Source of the DNA: Planctomycetota bacterium
GTDB taxonomy: Bacteria; Planctomycetota; B15-G4; SIAN01
Reading direction: 5' to 3'
DNA: 64,000 nt
NCBI GenBank assembly: GCA_016795285.1
Contig: JAEUIC010000022.1
Span: forward strand, 186,001 to 250,000
The position numbers were made by a program, and so were the translations under genes. Positions within the stretch are counted from its first letter, which is position 1, and each line of letters begins with the position of its first letter. Below the pieces are notes generated by a model. It saw only the letters and a list, made by a program, of their open reading frames with translations, made no database searches and was not told the DNA's origin. This document shows positions 9,228 through 18,303 of this stretch, in pieces.

Positions 9228-10546
9228 CGCAGCGCTCCTTCGGCTTCGAGCCGTTCGAGTCGGGCGATCGCGGCGGCGCGTCGCGCCGCCGCAGCGGCAG
9301 CGAGCGCGCCCATGCGCTGCTCGATCGCCATGGTCCAGTCGGGGAGCTCGGCGGGGTCGGCGGCGAAACGCGCCGTGGCCGCCTCGAGCTGCGCGGCGCT
9401 GCGCCGCTCGCGCGGTTGCGCGTGGTCGCGCGAACTCGCTTCGGCGAGGGCGCAGGCACGCGTGCGCGCCGCCAGCGTCGCCTGCGCGGCGGCGAGCTCG
9501 CCCGCCAGCTGCGCGCGCGCCGCGTCGCGAGCGGCGCGCGCCATGTCGACGGCGGCCGCGGCGGCCGGCGGCCACGGCAGCTCGAGACGCGCGAGCCCGC
9601 CGACCACCCAGTCATCGCTCGTCAGCATCGCCTTCGGCCCGAGCAGCAGCGCCGGCCACTGCTCCGCGGCCGCGACGCGCACCGCCGCCTCGGCCGCGAG
9701 CCACTCGGCGCGCGCGATGCGCAGCCGCGGCACGCGCTCGAGCAGCTGCGCGGCATCGAGCGACGGAGCGAGCGGAGCGTCGCGAGGTGCGTCAGGCGCC
9801 GTCGCACTCCCCTCCTCGAGTGGCGCCCACGTCGCGAGGCCGGCGAAGCTCGCCTCGAGCTGCTCGATCGGCAGGCCGAGCTCCATCGCCAGCTCGCCGC
9901 GCAGGTTGGCCGCCATCGCCTCGGCGGCGCTCCGTTCCGCGGCGACCGCGTCGAGGCCGTTGTGCGCCGCAGCGACGTCGCGCGGCGCCAGCCGCCCGTG
10001 CAGCGTCAGCCGCTCGAGTCGCGCGCGCGTCGGCGCCGCGCCTTCGAGCAGCGCCGCCAGTGCCCCCGAGAGCTCCTGCGCCTCGGCGAGCTGCGCGCGC
10101 CGCGTCTCCACCGCGAGGCGCGTCGTGCTGCGCGCCGCCGCCAGCTCGGCGTCGGCCTGCTGCACCATCACCGCCGCTTCCGCTCGCTCCGCCGCGCGCC
10201 GCCCGCCGCCGACCAGCGCCGCGACGTCGAGCGCCACCATGAACTCGGTCTCGTGCATGCGTCCGCGCCCGGCGTGCTCGACGTCGACCATCAGCGGCGT
10301 CCCGCCGGTGCTCGCGAGCCTCGCCGCCGCGTCGAGGAAGCGGCGCTGCGCGGCGCGGACCGCGGGCGCGCCGGCGAGCGGATCGCCGGGGTCGCGCTGC
10401 GCCAGCTCGGCCGAGAGCTCGGCGTCGAGCTCGCGCGAGAGCTGCGGCGCGTCGGCGGCGAGGTCGTGCTCGCGCGGCGACGGCGCGGCGCAGCGGCAAA
10501 GGAGCAGCAGAAGAAGCGAGAGGGATGCAGTCGGATCACGAGCCAT
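9224..10546 (-). CDS. TolC-like outer-membrane efflux protein
   Basis: The 440-residue product starts at ATG 10544-10546 with a hydrophobic leader (SLSLLLLLLC). The mature part is dominated by long Ala-rich helices with short strands, as in TolC/OprM channel proteins, with a duplicated organisation (first half near GRGRMHETEFMVALDVAAL, second half near AMLTSDDWVVGGLARLELPWP). The Cys after the leader (CRC) is not in a convincing lipobox. The gene overlaps the adaptor gene by four bases. With the adaptor, ATPase and permeases it forms a complete MacAB-TolC-like tripartite exporter. Confidence 0.8.
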   Translation of the reverse strand: MARDPTASLSLLLLLLCRCAAPSPREHDLAADAPQLSRELDAELSAELAQRDPGDPLAGAPAVRAAQRRFLDAAARLASTGGTPLMVDVEHAGRGRMHETEFMVALDVAALVGGGRRAAERAEAAVMVQQADAELAAARSTTRLAVETRRAQLAEAQELSGALAALLEGAAPTRARLERLTLHGRLAPRDVAAAHNGLDAVAAERSAAEAMAANLRGELAMELGLPIEQLEASFAGLATWAPLEEGSATAPDAPRDAPLAPSLDAAQLLERVPRLRIARAEWLAAEAAVRVAAAEQWPALLLGPKAMLTSDDWVVGGLARLELPWPPAAAAAVDMARAARDAARAQLAGELAAAQATLAARTRACALAEASSRDHAQPRERRSAAQLEAATARFAADPAELPDWTMAIEQRMGALAAAAAARRAAAIARLERLEAEGALR

Positions 10547-10639
10547 GGCCTGCTCCGCGGGACGGGAAGGGGACTCCCGGCCGAGCGCGGGCGCGCTGCG
10601 ACGGCAGCGCACCGCGGCATCGGCGCGCGGCGGCGCGGC

Positions 10640-11131
10640 TCAGTTGCGCAGCGGCAGGACGAAGCGGGCGTCGACGAAGCGGGCGCGCGCCGGTGGCGGC
10701 GCGGCGGTGCGGCGCAGCGGTGGCGGCGCCGTGGCGTCGACGTCGGACGCGGCGGCGAAGGGCGGGAGCGGCGGCAGCGGCAGCGCGGTGGCGGCGGACG
10801 CGTCGTGGGCCAGCGCGCGAGTCGCGGCGCCGCTCGCCTCGTGCGGCGCCATCAGCGGCGTGGCGTGCAGCGCGACGCAGCAGGTCGGCTCGGCGGATGC
10901 GAGCTCGGCGCGAGGTGTCGGCGTCGTTGCGGGCGCAGTCGCGGGCGCCGGCGTGGCGCGCTCGCGGCAGCTGCTGCAGCACGGGCGGCGCGTCGCGGCG
11001 GGTCGCGCTTGCGGGCAGCCGCAGCTCGCGTCGGCGCCGCAGACGAGCTCATGCAGGCAGAAGCGCGCCCCCTCCGGCAGCAACAGCGTCGGGAGCAGCA
11101 GGGCGAAGAGCAGCGTCCGCAGGAGCGGCAT
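10640..11131 (-). CDS. Small cysteine-rich exported protein, putative metal-binding
   Basis: This 163-residue protein begins at ATG 11129-11131 with a clean hydrophobic leader (LLRTLLFALLLPTLLLPEG). The following 50 residues hold many Cys, often paired (FCLHELVCGADASCGCPQ, RRPCCSSCRER), and a further CC pair follows near residue 85 (EPTCCVALHA). The remainder is Ala/Pro/Thr-rich. Such spacing suggests thiolate metal binding or several disulfides outside the cytoplasm. I do not recognise the family. It is the first gene of the exporter operon and lies 93 bases ahead of the TolC-like gene, the same position as the histidine-rich protein ahead of the TolC lipoprotein at the left edge. Confidence 0.65.
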   Translation of the reverse strand: MPLLRTLLFALLLPTLLLPEGARFCLHELVCGADASCGCPQARPAATRRPCCSSCRERATPAPATAPATTPTPRAELASAEPTCCVALHATPLMAPHEASGAATRALAHDASAATALPLPPLPPFAAASDVDATAPPPLRRTAAPPPARARFVDARFVLPLRN

Positions 11132-11139
11132 GGTGGCGG

Positions 11140-11145
11140 AGTGTA
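11140..11145 (-). promoter_or_regulatory. Candidate -10 element TACACT, possibly leaderless transcript
   Basis: Read on the minus strand, TACACT ends eight bases before the ATG of the cysteine-rich protein. If it works as a -10 element, transcription would begin at or within a base or two of the start codon, giving a leaderless mRNA. No -35 match or Shine-Dalgarno sequence is evident. Confidence 0.3.
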
Positions 11146-11260
11146 TCGACGCCGGCCCTGCCGCCACCCGAGCCGCGGGAGATCCCGATGGGGGCGATCG
11201 CGAGGAGTCGAGGGGGCAGCGGTCGCGGAAGAGCCCGACCGCTGCCCCCGCGCCCGCCGG

Positions 11261-13513
11261 TCACTCGATGTCGAGGCGGACCACGTTCGAGAAGTTGCCG
11301 GCGCCGCCCGCCACGGCGAGCTGCTGCACGTAGAGGGTGAGTGGCACCGGCGTCGCCGGGTCGAGATCGACGTCGACGCTGCTCTCGAGCGGCGCCCACG
11401 GCAGCACGACGTTCAGCTGCGTGAGGTCGACGAAGAGCGCGCCGAGCTTCTTCAGCCGCAGCTCGCTCTCGCCGAAGCCGGCGATCAGCAGCGTCGCCAT
11501 GCCGGAGGTGCCGCGCGAGTCGAGCGTGATGGTGCCGCCCGGCGTCGCGCTGCCGGTGATGGCGAGCCGCACGTGGGAGAACTCGTGCGCGCCGCGGTCG
11601 AGCTCGAGCTTCTTGTCGAGGTCGCCGTCGAGGAGGCGCGGGAACGCGGCGACGTCCTTGCCGCTCGGCAGGAGCGCCGGATTGCCCGAGTCGATGCAGG
11701 GCGACGTGGCGGCCAGCGTGAAGTCGCCGTTCGCCGCGTCGAAGAAGTGCGGGTCGGTGTCGAGCAGGTCGTGCGGGCCGCTGCCCGAGAGGCTGGCGCC
11801 GCTGGTGTCGCCGATGCAGTTCCAGTCGAGCGTCGTGACGCCGCCACCGCTGCCGTCGATGTCGGGCCCGCCGAGCGCGGCGACGTTGCCGGCGACGACG
11901 GTGTGGTCGAGGGTGACGCCGCTGCCGGACAACGAGCGCGCGTAGAGGCCGCCGCCGACCGCGCCGACGGTGGGGATGGCGCCGGCTTCGGCGGAGTTCC
12001 CGGCGATGGTGCAGCGCGTGAAGGCGACGTCGAGGAAGAGCGCGTGGATGCCGCCGCCGCGGCCTCCGTAGCCGACGCCCGCAGTGGAGGTGGTCGCGAC
12101 GTTGTCGACGATCGCGCAGTCGACCAGCGTCGACGGCTGGCGCGGATCGAGGTGGTACTTGCCGAGGAAGATGCCGCCGCCCCGCCCTTCGCCGTCGGCG
12201 ACGTTCCCCGCGATCGCGCAGCGCGTCGCGACGAGCTGGCCGCACGCGATGGCGCCGCCCGAGGGCCGCTCGAGCGCCGGCCACGGCGCCCACGCGCGAT
12301 TGCCGACGAACCGGCAGTCGGTCGCCGTCAGCACGTGGTAGGCGAAGCAGCCGCCGCCGGAGCCGCCGCTGTTGGCGTGATAGACGTTGATCGAGTTCGG
12401 GAAGCTCTCGTTGCCCTCGATCGTGCAGGCGGCGAGCGTCGCGACGTCGACGAAGAGCCCGCCGCCCGAATGGGCCGCGTTGCCGTCGAATCGCGTCGCG
12501 TTCGCCACGACGCTGGCACCGGCCCATGCGTAGAGCCCGCCGCCGCCGCCGGGCGCCGCGTTGGACGACAGCGTGCAGCGTTCGAGCGAGAGCGCGCTCC
12601 CGTTGATGGCGGCGATGCCGCCGCCGTGCCCGTACGAGTCGCCGCTCGCCGCGAAGCGCAGCGTGTTGGATGCGAGCGTGGTCCCGACCAGGCTCGCCGT
12701 CACGCCATCGAAGCTGAGGCCGCCGCCGAGCCCGGTCGGAGTCGCCGTCGTGCCGCCCGTCTCGCAATCCTGGATCCGGCAGTCGATCAGCGTCGCGGAG
12801 CCCCCGGTCATGTGGAGCGCGCCGCCGAAGTTCGCCGAGCTGCAGCGCAGGAGCTGCGTCCTCTCCAGCGTCACGGTCGAGCCGGTGGCGAGCAGGCCGC
12901 CGCCCTCGCCGGCGAGCGAGTGGCAGTCGGAGATCGTGCAGTCGGAGAGCGCGATCGTGCTGGCGTCGGCCTCGATGCCGCGCGCATGCCCGGAGAGGGT
13001 GCAGGCCGTCGCCGCGAGCGTGGAGCCGCTCGCCAGCCGCAGCGCGTCGCCGGCGCCGCTGCCGAGCTCGAAGACGCATTGGTCGAGGGTCAGGTCGGCG
13101 GCGGTCGTCGTCTCGATCGCCTGGTCGAAGTTGCGCACGGTGAAGCCGCGCCATTCGACGGCGACGCTCGCGACGACGCGAGCCGCCGTGGTGCCGGGGG
13201 CGCCATCGACGATCGTCGCGCCCGATCCGGCGGTCCCGACGAAGGTGAGCGACCGGTCGACGTCGCCGAACGCCGCGTAGCTCCCCGCCGCCACGTGGAT
13301 CGTGTCGCCGTCGCTGGCGGCGGCGATCGCGGCGTCGATGGTGCAGAAGGGGTTGGCGGCGCTGCCATTGCCCTGGGCGCAGTTCGCCGCGGCATCGACG
13401 TACCAGTCGCCGGCGAAGGCGGGTGGTGCCAGGCCGAGCGCGGCGGGCGCGGCCCCGGCGAGGAGCGCGACGAGGGGGCGAGTGGCACGGAGCGAACGGG
13501 GCGAGGTCGGCAT
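11261..13513 (-). CDS. Secreted parallel beta-helix protein (choice-of-anchor Q type)
   Basis: The start ATG 13511-13513 is preceded by a strong AAGGAGGAG ribosome-binding site. A signal peptide (LVALLAGAAPAALGLAPPAFA) precedes GDWYVDAAANCAQGNGSAANPFCTIDAAI, the typical opening of right-handed beta-helix proteins. About 25 turns of Gly/Ala-rich, TLxxC-type repeats follow (SLERCTLSSNAAPGGGGGL). Near residue 560 comes a block ending in CIDSGNP and a DxDK-type closing segment (LLDGDLDKKLELDRGAHEF), as in choice-of-anchor Q domains. A final beta-sandwich-like tail of about 90 residues may mediate surface attachment. Enzymatic function, such as polysaccharide lyase, cannot be deduced. 750 residues. 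Confidence 0.85.
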   Translation of the reverse strand: MPTSPRSLRATRPLVALLAGAAPAALGLAPPAFAGDWYVDAAANCAQGNGSAANPFCTIDAAIAAASDGDTIHVAAGSYAAFGDVDRSLTFVGTAGSGATIVDGAPGTTAARVVASVAVEWRGFTVRNFDQAIETTTAADLTLDQCVFELGSGAGDALRLASGSTLAATACTLSGHARGIEADASTIALSDCTISDCHSLAGEGGGLLATGSTVTLERTQLLRCSSANFGGALHMTGGSATLIDCRIQDCETGGTTATPTGLGGGLSFDGVTASLVGTTLASNTLRFAASGDSYGHGGGIAAINGSALSLERCTLSSNAAPGGGGGLYAWAGASVVANATRFDGNAAHSGGGLFVDVATLAACTIEGNESFPNSINVYHANSGGSGGGCFAYHVLTATDCRFVGNRAWAPWPALERPSGGAIACGQLVATRCAIAGNVADGEGRGGGIFLGKYHLDPRQPSTLVDCAIVDNVATTSTAGVGYGGRGGGIHALFLDVAFTRCTIAGNSAEAGAIPTVGAVGGGLYARSLSGSGVTLDHTVVAGNVAALGGPDIDGSGGGVTTLDWNCIGDTSGASLSGSGPHDLLDTDPHFFDAANGDFTLAATSPCIDSGNPALLPSGKDVAAFPRLLDGDLDKKLELDRGAHEFSHVRLAITGSATPGGTITLDSRGTSGMATLLIAGFGESELRLKKLGALFVDLTQLNVVLPWAPLESSVDVDLDPATPVPLTLYVQQLAVAGGAGNFSNVVRLDIE

Positions 13514-13694
13514 CGGAGGCTCCTCCTTGGAAGGCATGCGACGCGAGCACGCGGGACGCGGAGCGGTTCGACTCCTCCGAATAGCCCCGCCGCCGGCCGC
13601 TGGAGGTTCGTGTCCGCCGCCCTCCGCTTCGTCACATCGGCGGCCCCGCTCCCCCGGGCGCCGCCCCCTTCCCCGGCCCTTCACGCGTGCCGAG

Positions 13695-13700
13695 TACCAT
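13695..13700 (+). promoter_or_regulatory. Candidate -10 element TACCAT ahead of ppk1
   Basis: TACCAT lies 74 bases before the chosen GTG start of polyphosphate kinase in the 261-base divergent gap shared with the beta-helix gene. It fits the recurrent TANNNT pattern of this window. No convincing -35 box is visible. Confidence 0.3.
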
Positions 13701-13774
13701 CCCCCGCCTTGCGGGTGCCGATGAGGCGTGCGACCGGGCAACCCGCCGATCCGATCGCCCCCGGAGCTCCACTC

Positions 13775-15874
13775 GTGACCGACGCCGCCTCCTCGCGGCC
13801 GCTGCCCGCCAAGATCGACCTCGCCGACCCGCGCTGGTACCTGAACCGCGAGCTCTCGCTGCTCGAGTTCCAGCGGCGCGTCCTGGCGCAGTCGATCGAC
13901 GCGTCGATGCCGCTGCTCGAGCGGCTGCGCTTCCTCACCATCTGCTCGAACAACCTCGACGAGTTCTTCGAGATCCGCGAGGCGGGCATCCGCGAGCAGC
14001 TGACGCAGGGCGCGCCGAAGCTCGGCGCCGCGCAGATCGCGCCGAGCGAGCTCCTGCGCCGCATCGCGTCGGTGGCGCAGTACTTGGTCGCCGAGCAGTA
14101 CCGCGTGCTGAACGACGTGCTGCTGCCGGCGCTCGAGAAGGAGGGGGTGCGCCTCCTCCGGCCGGCGGCGTGGAGCAAGCCGCAGCGCGAGTGGGCGCAC
14201 CGCTTCTTCCGCGAGGAGGTGCTGCCGGTGCTGACGCCGGTCGGCCTCGACCCGGCCCACCCGTTCCCGCGCATCCTCAACAAATCGCTCAACATGATCC
14301 TCGAGCTCGATGGCGCCGACGCCTTCGGGCGCAGCGCGCGGCTGGCCGTCGTGCAGGCGCCGCGCTCGCTGCCGCGCCTCTTCCGCGTGCCGGGCGGCGT
14401 CGCCGAGAAGCCGCACGACTTCGTGCTGCTCTCGTCGCTGATCCAGGGCCACGTGGCCGAGCTCTTCCCCGGCATGAAGGTGAAGAGCTGCCACGAGTTC
14501 CGCGTGACGCGCGACTCCGACCTCTGGGTCGACGAGGAGGAGGTCGACGACCTGATGGCGGCGCTGAAGGGCGAGCTGACCCGCCGCAACTTCGGCATCG
14601 CCATGCGCCTCGAGGTGACGGCCGACTGCCCGCAGAGCACGATCAACTTCCTGCTCGAGCAGTTCCGCCTGCCGATCGAGTCGGTCTACCGGGTGAACGG
14701 GCCGGTCAACCTCCACCGCCTCGGCGCGATCTACGACGCCGTCGAGCGGCCGGAGCTCAAGTTCCCGCCCTTCGTGCCGAGCGTGGCGCCGCGCGTGCAG
14801 CGCGCCGAGAGCCTCTTCGAGGTGCTGCGCGGCGGCGACCTGCTGATCCACACGCCCTACGAGTCGTTCGCGCCGGTGGTCGACTTCGCGATGCAGGCGG
14901 CGGCCGACCCGGAAGTGCTGGCGATCAAGCAGACGCTCTACCGGACCGGCAGCGACTCGCCGCTGGCCGACGCGCTGATCCGCGCCGCGCGCGCCGGCAA
15001 GGAGGTGACCGCGGTCGTCGAGCTGCGCGCGCGCTTCGACGAGGCGGCCAACATCGACCTCGCCACGCGGCTGCAGGACGCCGGCGCGCGCGTCGTCTAC
15101 GGCATCGTCGGCTTCAAGACGCACGCGAAGATGCTGCTGGTGGTGCGGCGCGAGGGCGGGCAGCTCCGCCGCTATGCCCATCTCGGCACCGGCAATTACC
15201 ACACACGCACTGCGCGCACCTACACCGACTGGAGCCTGCTCACCGCCCACGAGGAGGTGACCGAGGACGTCCACTTCCTCTTCCAGCAGCTCACCGGGCT
15301 CGGCAAGGTCGCCAAGCTGAAGCAGCTGGTGCAGTCGCCCTTCGGCCTGCAGGAGCGGCTCGTCGCGCTGATCGGTCGCGAGGCGGAGGAGGCGAAGGCG
15401 GGGCGACCGGCGGCGATCGTCGCCAAGCTGAACGCGCTCACCGATCCGGTGATCATGCAGGCGCTGCTGAAGGCGTCGCAGGCGGGCGTCGCCATCGACC
15501 TGATCGTGCGCGGCATGTGTTCGCTTCGGCCTGGCATCCCCGGCATCTCGGAGAAGATCCGCGTCCGCTCCATCGTCGGCCGCTTCCTCGAGCACAGCCG
15601 CATCGCGCTCTTCCATGCGGCCGGCGAGGAGCAGGTCTTCCTGTCGAGCGCCGACTGGATGGAGCGCAACCTGCTGCGCCGCGTCGAGACCTTCTTCCCC
15701 GTGCTCGACAAGGCGCTGAAGCAGCGGGTGATCGGCGAAGGGTTGAAGCCCTACCTCGCCGACAGCGCGCAAGCGTTCGAGCTGCAGCCGGACGGCACCT
15801 ACGTGCGCGCGACGCCGGGCCGCGGCAAGCCGAAAGCGGCGCAGAGCTGGCTCCTGGACCACGTCGGGCGGTGA
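13775..15874 (+). CDS. ppk1: Polyphosphate kinase 1
   Basis: The 699-residue enzyme reversibly polymerises the ATP gamma-phosphate into inorganic polyphosphate. Residues near the N-terminus read WYLNRELSLLEFQRRVL, a PPK1 hallmark, followed by the SNNLDEFFEIR motif. The catalytic domain contains RYAHLGTGNYH with the expected phospho-His at about residue 469 and a second conserved His at about 614 (IALFHAAGEE); MERNLLRRVETFFPV closes the active-site region. The GTG at 13775 has GGAG eight bases upstream; an in-frame ATG at 13721 is less well supported. Length matches the family. The SixA and CHAD genes 13 kb downstream are functionally related candidates. Confidence 0.97.
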   Translation: MTDAASSRPLPAKIDLADPRWYLNRELSLLEFQRRVLAQSIDASMPLLERLRFLTICSNNLDEFFEIREAGIREQLTQGAPKLGAAQIAPSELLRRIASVAQYLVAEQYRVLNDVLLPALEKEGVRLLRPAAWSKPQREWAHRFFREEVLPVLTPVGLDPAHPFPRILNKSLNMILELDGADAFGRSARLAVVQAPRSLPRLFRVPGGVAEKPHDFVLLSSLIQGHVAELFPGMKVKSCHEFRVTRDSDLWVDEEEVDDLMAALKGELTRRNFGIAMRLEVTADCPQSTINFLLEQFRLPIESVYRVNGPVNLHRLGAIYDAVERPELKFPPFVPSVAPRVQRAESLFEVLRGGDLLIHTPYESFAPVVDFAMQAAADPEVLAIKQTLYRTGSDSPLADALIRAARAGKEVTAVVELRARFDEAANIDLATRLQDAGARVVYGIVGFKTHAKMLLVVRREGGQLRRYAHLGTGNYHTRTARTYTDWSLLTAHEEVTEDVHFLFQQLTGLGKVAKLKQLVQSPFGLQERLVALIGREAEEAKAGRPAAIVAKLNALTDPVIMQALLKASQAGVAIDLIVRGMCSLRPGIPGISEKIRVRSIVGRFLEHSRIALFHAAGEEQVFLSSADWMERNLLRRVETFFPVLDKALKQRVIGEGLKPYLADSAQAFELQPDGTYVRATPGRGKPKAAQSWLLDHVGR

Positions 15875-15882
15875 GGCAGCGC

Positions 15883-18303
15883 GTGTCGTGCGAGCGAGGG
15901 GCGCGACGTCGCCGGCGCGAGTGGCGGCTGCCGCTGGCCGTGCTGCTCGGCGGCGCGGCGCTGACGGCGGCGTGCCGCGTCGATGGCGGCGATGAACGGA
16001 GCGGCGGTGGCGCGGGCGGCAATGCAGCGGGCGGCGGTGCGGGCGCGGTGGCGCCGGCGGTGGCCGGTGGCAGTGCACGGCGCGAGACGCGCATCGATCT
16101 GCTGGCCGATTGGCTCCACGCGCAGAGCAGTCACCGCGGGGCCAGCGCGGCGCCCGCGCTGATCGGCGACTGGGAGAAGAACACGGCCGACGCCGACTTC
16201 GAGCTCTCGGTGGCGGCCGGGGCGTCGCTCGAGTGGCGCGACGTCGAACTGCACGAGGGTGCCGAGCTCCATTGGCGCGCGGGCGCCAGCAAGCTCGACG
16301 CGCACGGCTTGGCGGGGCCGCTGGTCGCCACGCTCGAGCTGCTGCGCGAGGGGGCCCCGCCGCTGCCGCTGCTCGAAGTGCCGTTCGCGAAGGGCGAGGC
16401 GGCGCCGCGCGCAGGCGTCGTCGAGCTGCGCGAGTGGGCCGGAGCGCGCGGGACGTTGCGCCTCGCGGTGAGCGCGTCCGATGGGGGGGCGACGCGCTTG
16501 GCGTGGACGCAGCTCGAGCTGCGGTCGCAAGGTCGCGAGCGGCGTGCGGCCGATGCCACACTCGAGGTCGACGCGGTGGCAGTGCACCTGGCGGAGCTGC
16601 TCGACGCGGAGACGGCGGCGGCCGATGTGTTGACGGTCGCGGTGCCGGGGCGTTTGCCCGTGCGGGTGCACGTGCCGGAGCGGGCGCAGCTGCGCTGGTT
16701 CGATGTGCTGCCGCCGGCCGGCGCGGGTGCGGTGAAGCTGCGCGTGCGGGTCGACGGCGAGGTGGTGCGCGAGTGGAAGCGCGCGGCGACCGGCGCCGAG
16801 CGCAGCCGCGAGGTGTCGATCGATTTGGCGCGTTTCGGCGGGCGCGAGGTGGAGCTCGCCTTCGAGGCGGAGGCGGCGGGCGCTGCACCGGACGCGGCGG
16901 CGCCACCGCCCGCCGTGCAGTTCGTGCTGCCGCGGCTGATCGCGCCGCGCGCCGCGCCGCGCCAGCCGCGCGCGCCGGGCCGCCCCGACCTCTTCCTGAT
17001 CGTGATCGACACGCTGCGCGCCGACGCGCTCTCCTGCTACGGCGCCGCGCGCGCGACCTCGCCGCAGCTCGACGCGTTCGCCGCCGACGCGCTCCTCTTC
17101 GAGCGCGCCTACGCGCCGGCGAGCTGGACGCTCCCGTCGATGGCGAGCCTGCTGACCGGCCTGCCGCCCGACGTGCACGGCACGACGACGGTGCCGTGGC
17201 TCTCCGATCGCCACGAGACCTTCGCCGAGCGGTGCGCCGCCGCCGGCTTCACCACCGGCGCCTTCGTCGCCAACTCGCTCCTCTCGCGCGACAGCAACTT
17301 CCAGCAGGGGTTCGAGAGCTGGCAGGAGCTGTCGTGGGGCAACGCGAAGAAGGTCGCGCGCCGCGTGCTCGAGTGGGTCGATCGCCATCCCGACGAGCGG
17401 CTCTTCGGCTGGGTCCACCTCGTCGATCCGCACGCGCCCTACTCGGCGCCGCTGCCCGAGGCGCAGCGGTTCGCGAGCGCGCCCGACAATCCGTTCCGCA
17501 AGCTCGGCAGCGACGAGCTGCTCGCCCGCTTCACCGGTGCACCGCTGCACGAGCAGGTGGAGCAGGGTCTCACGCCGGAGCTGGCGGCGGCGGCGGCGCG
17601 CGGGCGCGACCTCTACGACGACGAGGTGCGCTGGTGCGATGCGGCGGTGGGGGCGCTGCTGGACGGGTTGCGGGCGCGCGGGCGGCTCGACGAGGCGGTG
17701 GTGGTGGTGACGGCCGACCACGGCGAGGAGTTCCTCGAGCACCGCGGCATCTTCCACGGCGACCATCTCTACGACGAGTCGGTGCGCGTGCCGCTGATCG
17801 TGCGCGCGCCGACATTGGCGCCCGGCCGCGCCGCCGAACCGTTCGGGACGGTCGACGTCGCCGCGCTGATGGCGGAGCTCTGCGAGCAGGCGGAACGAGC
17901 GGCGCAGGGTGGCCAGGCCAAGGAGGGGGCGGAGGTCGTGGCGGTGCCGCGTCGTGTCGAACGCGTTCCATTGCCCGCCGAGCGCTTCCCCGAGTCGATC
18001 GTGCTGGCCACCGAGCACGCGACCGAACGCGATCGCCTCCCCTTCGGCCGCCGCGAAGCGCTGGTGCGCGGCCGCTGGAAGCTGATCGCCTCGCCGCGCC
18101 TCGAGACGCTCGAGCTCTACGACCTGCTGGCCGACCCCCACGAACGCCACGACCTGTCGGCGAGCGAGCCGCGCATCCGCGACGCCCTCGCCCAACTCCT
18201 GCGCGACCGCTGCGCCGAGCACGCGCGCCAAGCCGGCGCGAACCCTGCCGCCGTGCTCCCCGACCTCGCCGCCGAGCTGCGGCGGCTGGGGTATGTGAAG
18301 TGA
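15883..18303 (+). CDS. Sulfatase-fold (alkaline phosphatase superfamily) lipoprotein
   Basis: I favour GTG 15883, six bases after GAGG; GTG 15871, overlapping the ppk1 stop, is also possible. A lipobox ALTAAC follows an Arg-rich tip and hydrophobic helix. Residues 60-350 form a beta-rich region of unknown family. The catalytic domain starts at DLFLIVIDTLRADALSCYG and ends with a DHGEEFLEHRGIFHGDH metal site and a DPHERHDLS segment near the C-terminus. In the nucleophile motif SWTLPSMASLLTG, Thr416 replaces the Cys or Ser that is converted to formylglycine in true sulfatases, so phosphoryl or phosphonate chemistry is equally plausible. It precedes a glycan-synthesis operon with stop/start overlap. 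Confidence 0.85.
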   Translation: MSCERGARRRRREWRLPLAVLLGGAALTAACRVDGGDERSGGGAGGNAAGGGAGAVAPAVAGGSARRETRIDLLADWLHAQSSHRGASAAPALIGDWEKNTADADFELSVAAGASLEWRDVELHEGAELHWRAGASKLDAHGLAGPLVATLELLREGAPPLPLLEVPFAKGEAAPRAGVVELREWAGARGTLRLAVSASDGGATRLAWTQLELRSQGRERRAADATLEVDAVAVHLAELLDAETAAADVLTVAVPGRLPVRVHVPERAQLRWFDVLPPAGAGAVKLRVRVDGEVVREWKRAATGAERSREVSIDLARFGGREVELAFEAEAAGAAPDAAAPPPAVQFVLPRLIAPRAAPRQPRAPGRPDLFLIVIDTLRADALSCYGAARATSPQLDAFAADALLFERAYAPASWTLPSMASLLTGLPPDVHGTTTVPWLSDRHETFAERCAAAGFTTGAFVANSLLSRDSNFQQGFESWQELSWGNAKKVARRVLEWVDRHPDERLFGWVHLVDPHAPYSAPLPEAQRFASAPDNPFRKLGSDELLARFTGAPLHEQVEQGLTPELAAAAARGRDLYDDEVRWCDAAVGALLDGLRARGRLDEAVVVVTADHGEEFLEHRGIFHGDHLYDESVRVPLIVRAPTLAPGRAAEPFGTVDVAALMAELCEQAERAAQGGQAKEGAEVVAVPRRVERVPLPAERFPESIVLATEHATERDRLPFGRREALVRGRWKLIASPRLETLELYDLLADPHERHDLSASEPRIRDALAQLLRDRCAEHARQAGANPAAVLPDLAAELRRLGYVK

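Noticed and set aside
9092..13720. Plus-strand reading upstream of ppk1, giving a protein of over 2000 residues ending in PPK1
   Set aside because: Only the part after 13775 encodes PPK1. The rest is Arg/Ala-rich, antisense to the exporter operon, the Cys-rich gene and the beta-helix gene, all of which have recognisable domains and signals.
13514..16906. Minus-strand extension of the beta-helix gene over ppk1 and the sulfatase-fold gene
   Set aside because: The real start with AAGGAGGAG is at 13513; the extension is Arg/Pro-rich and antisense to well-supported genes.
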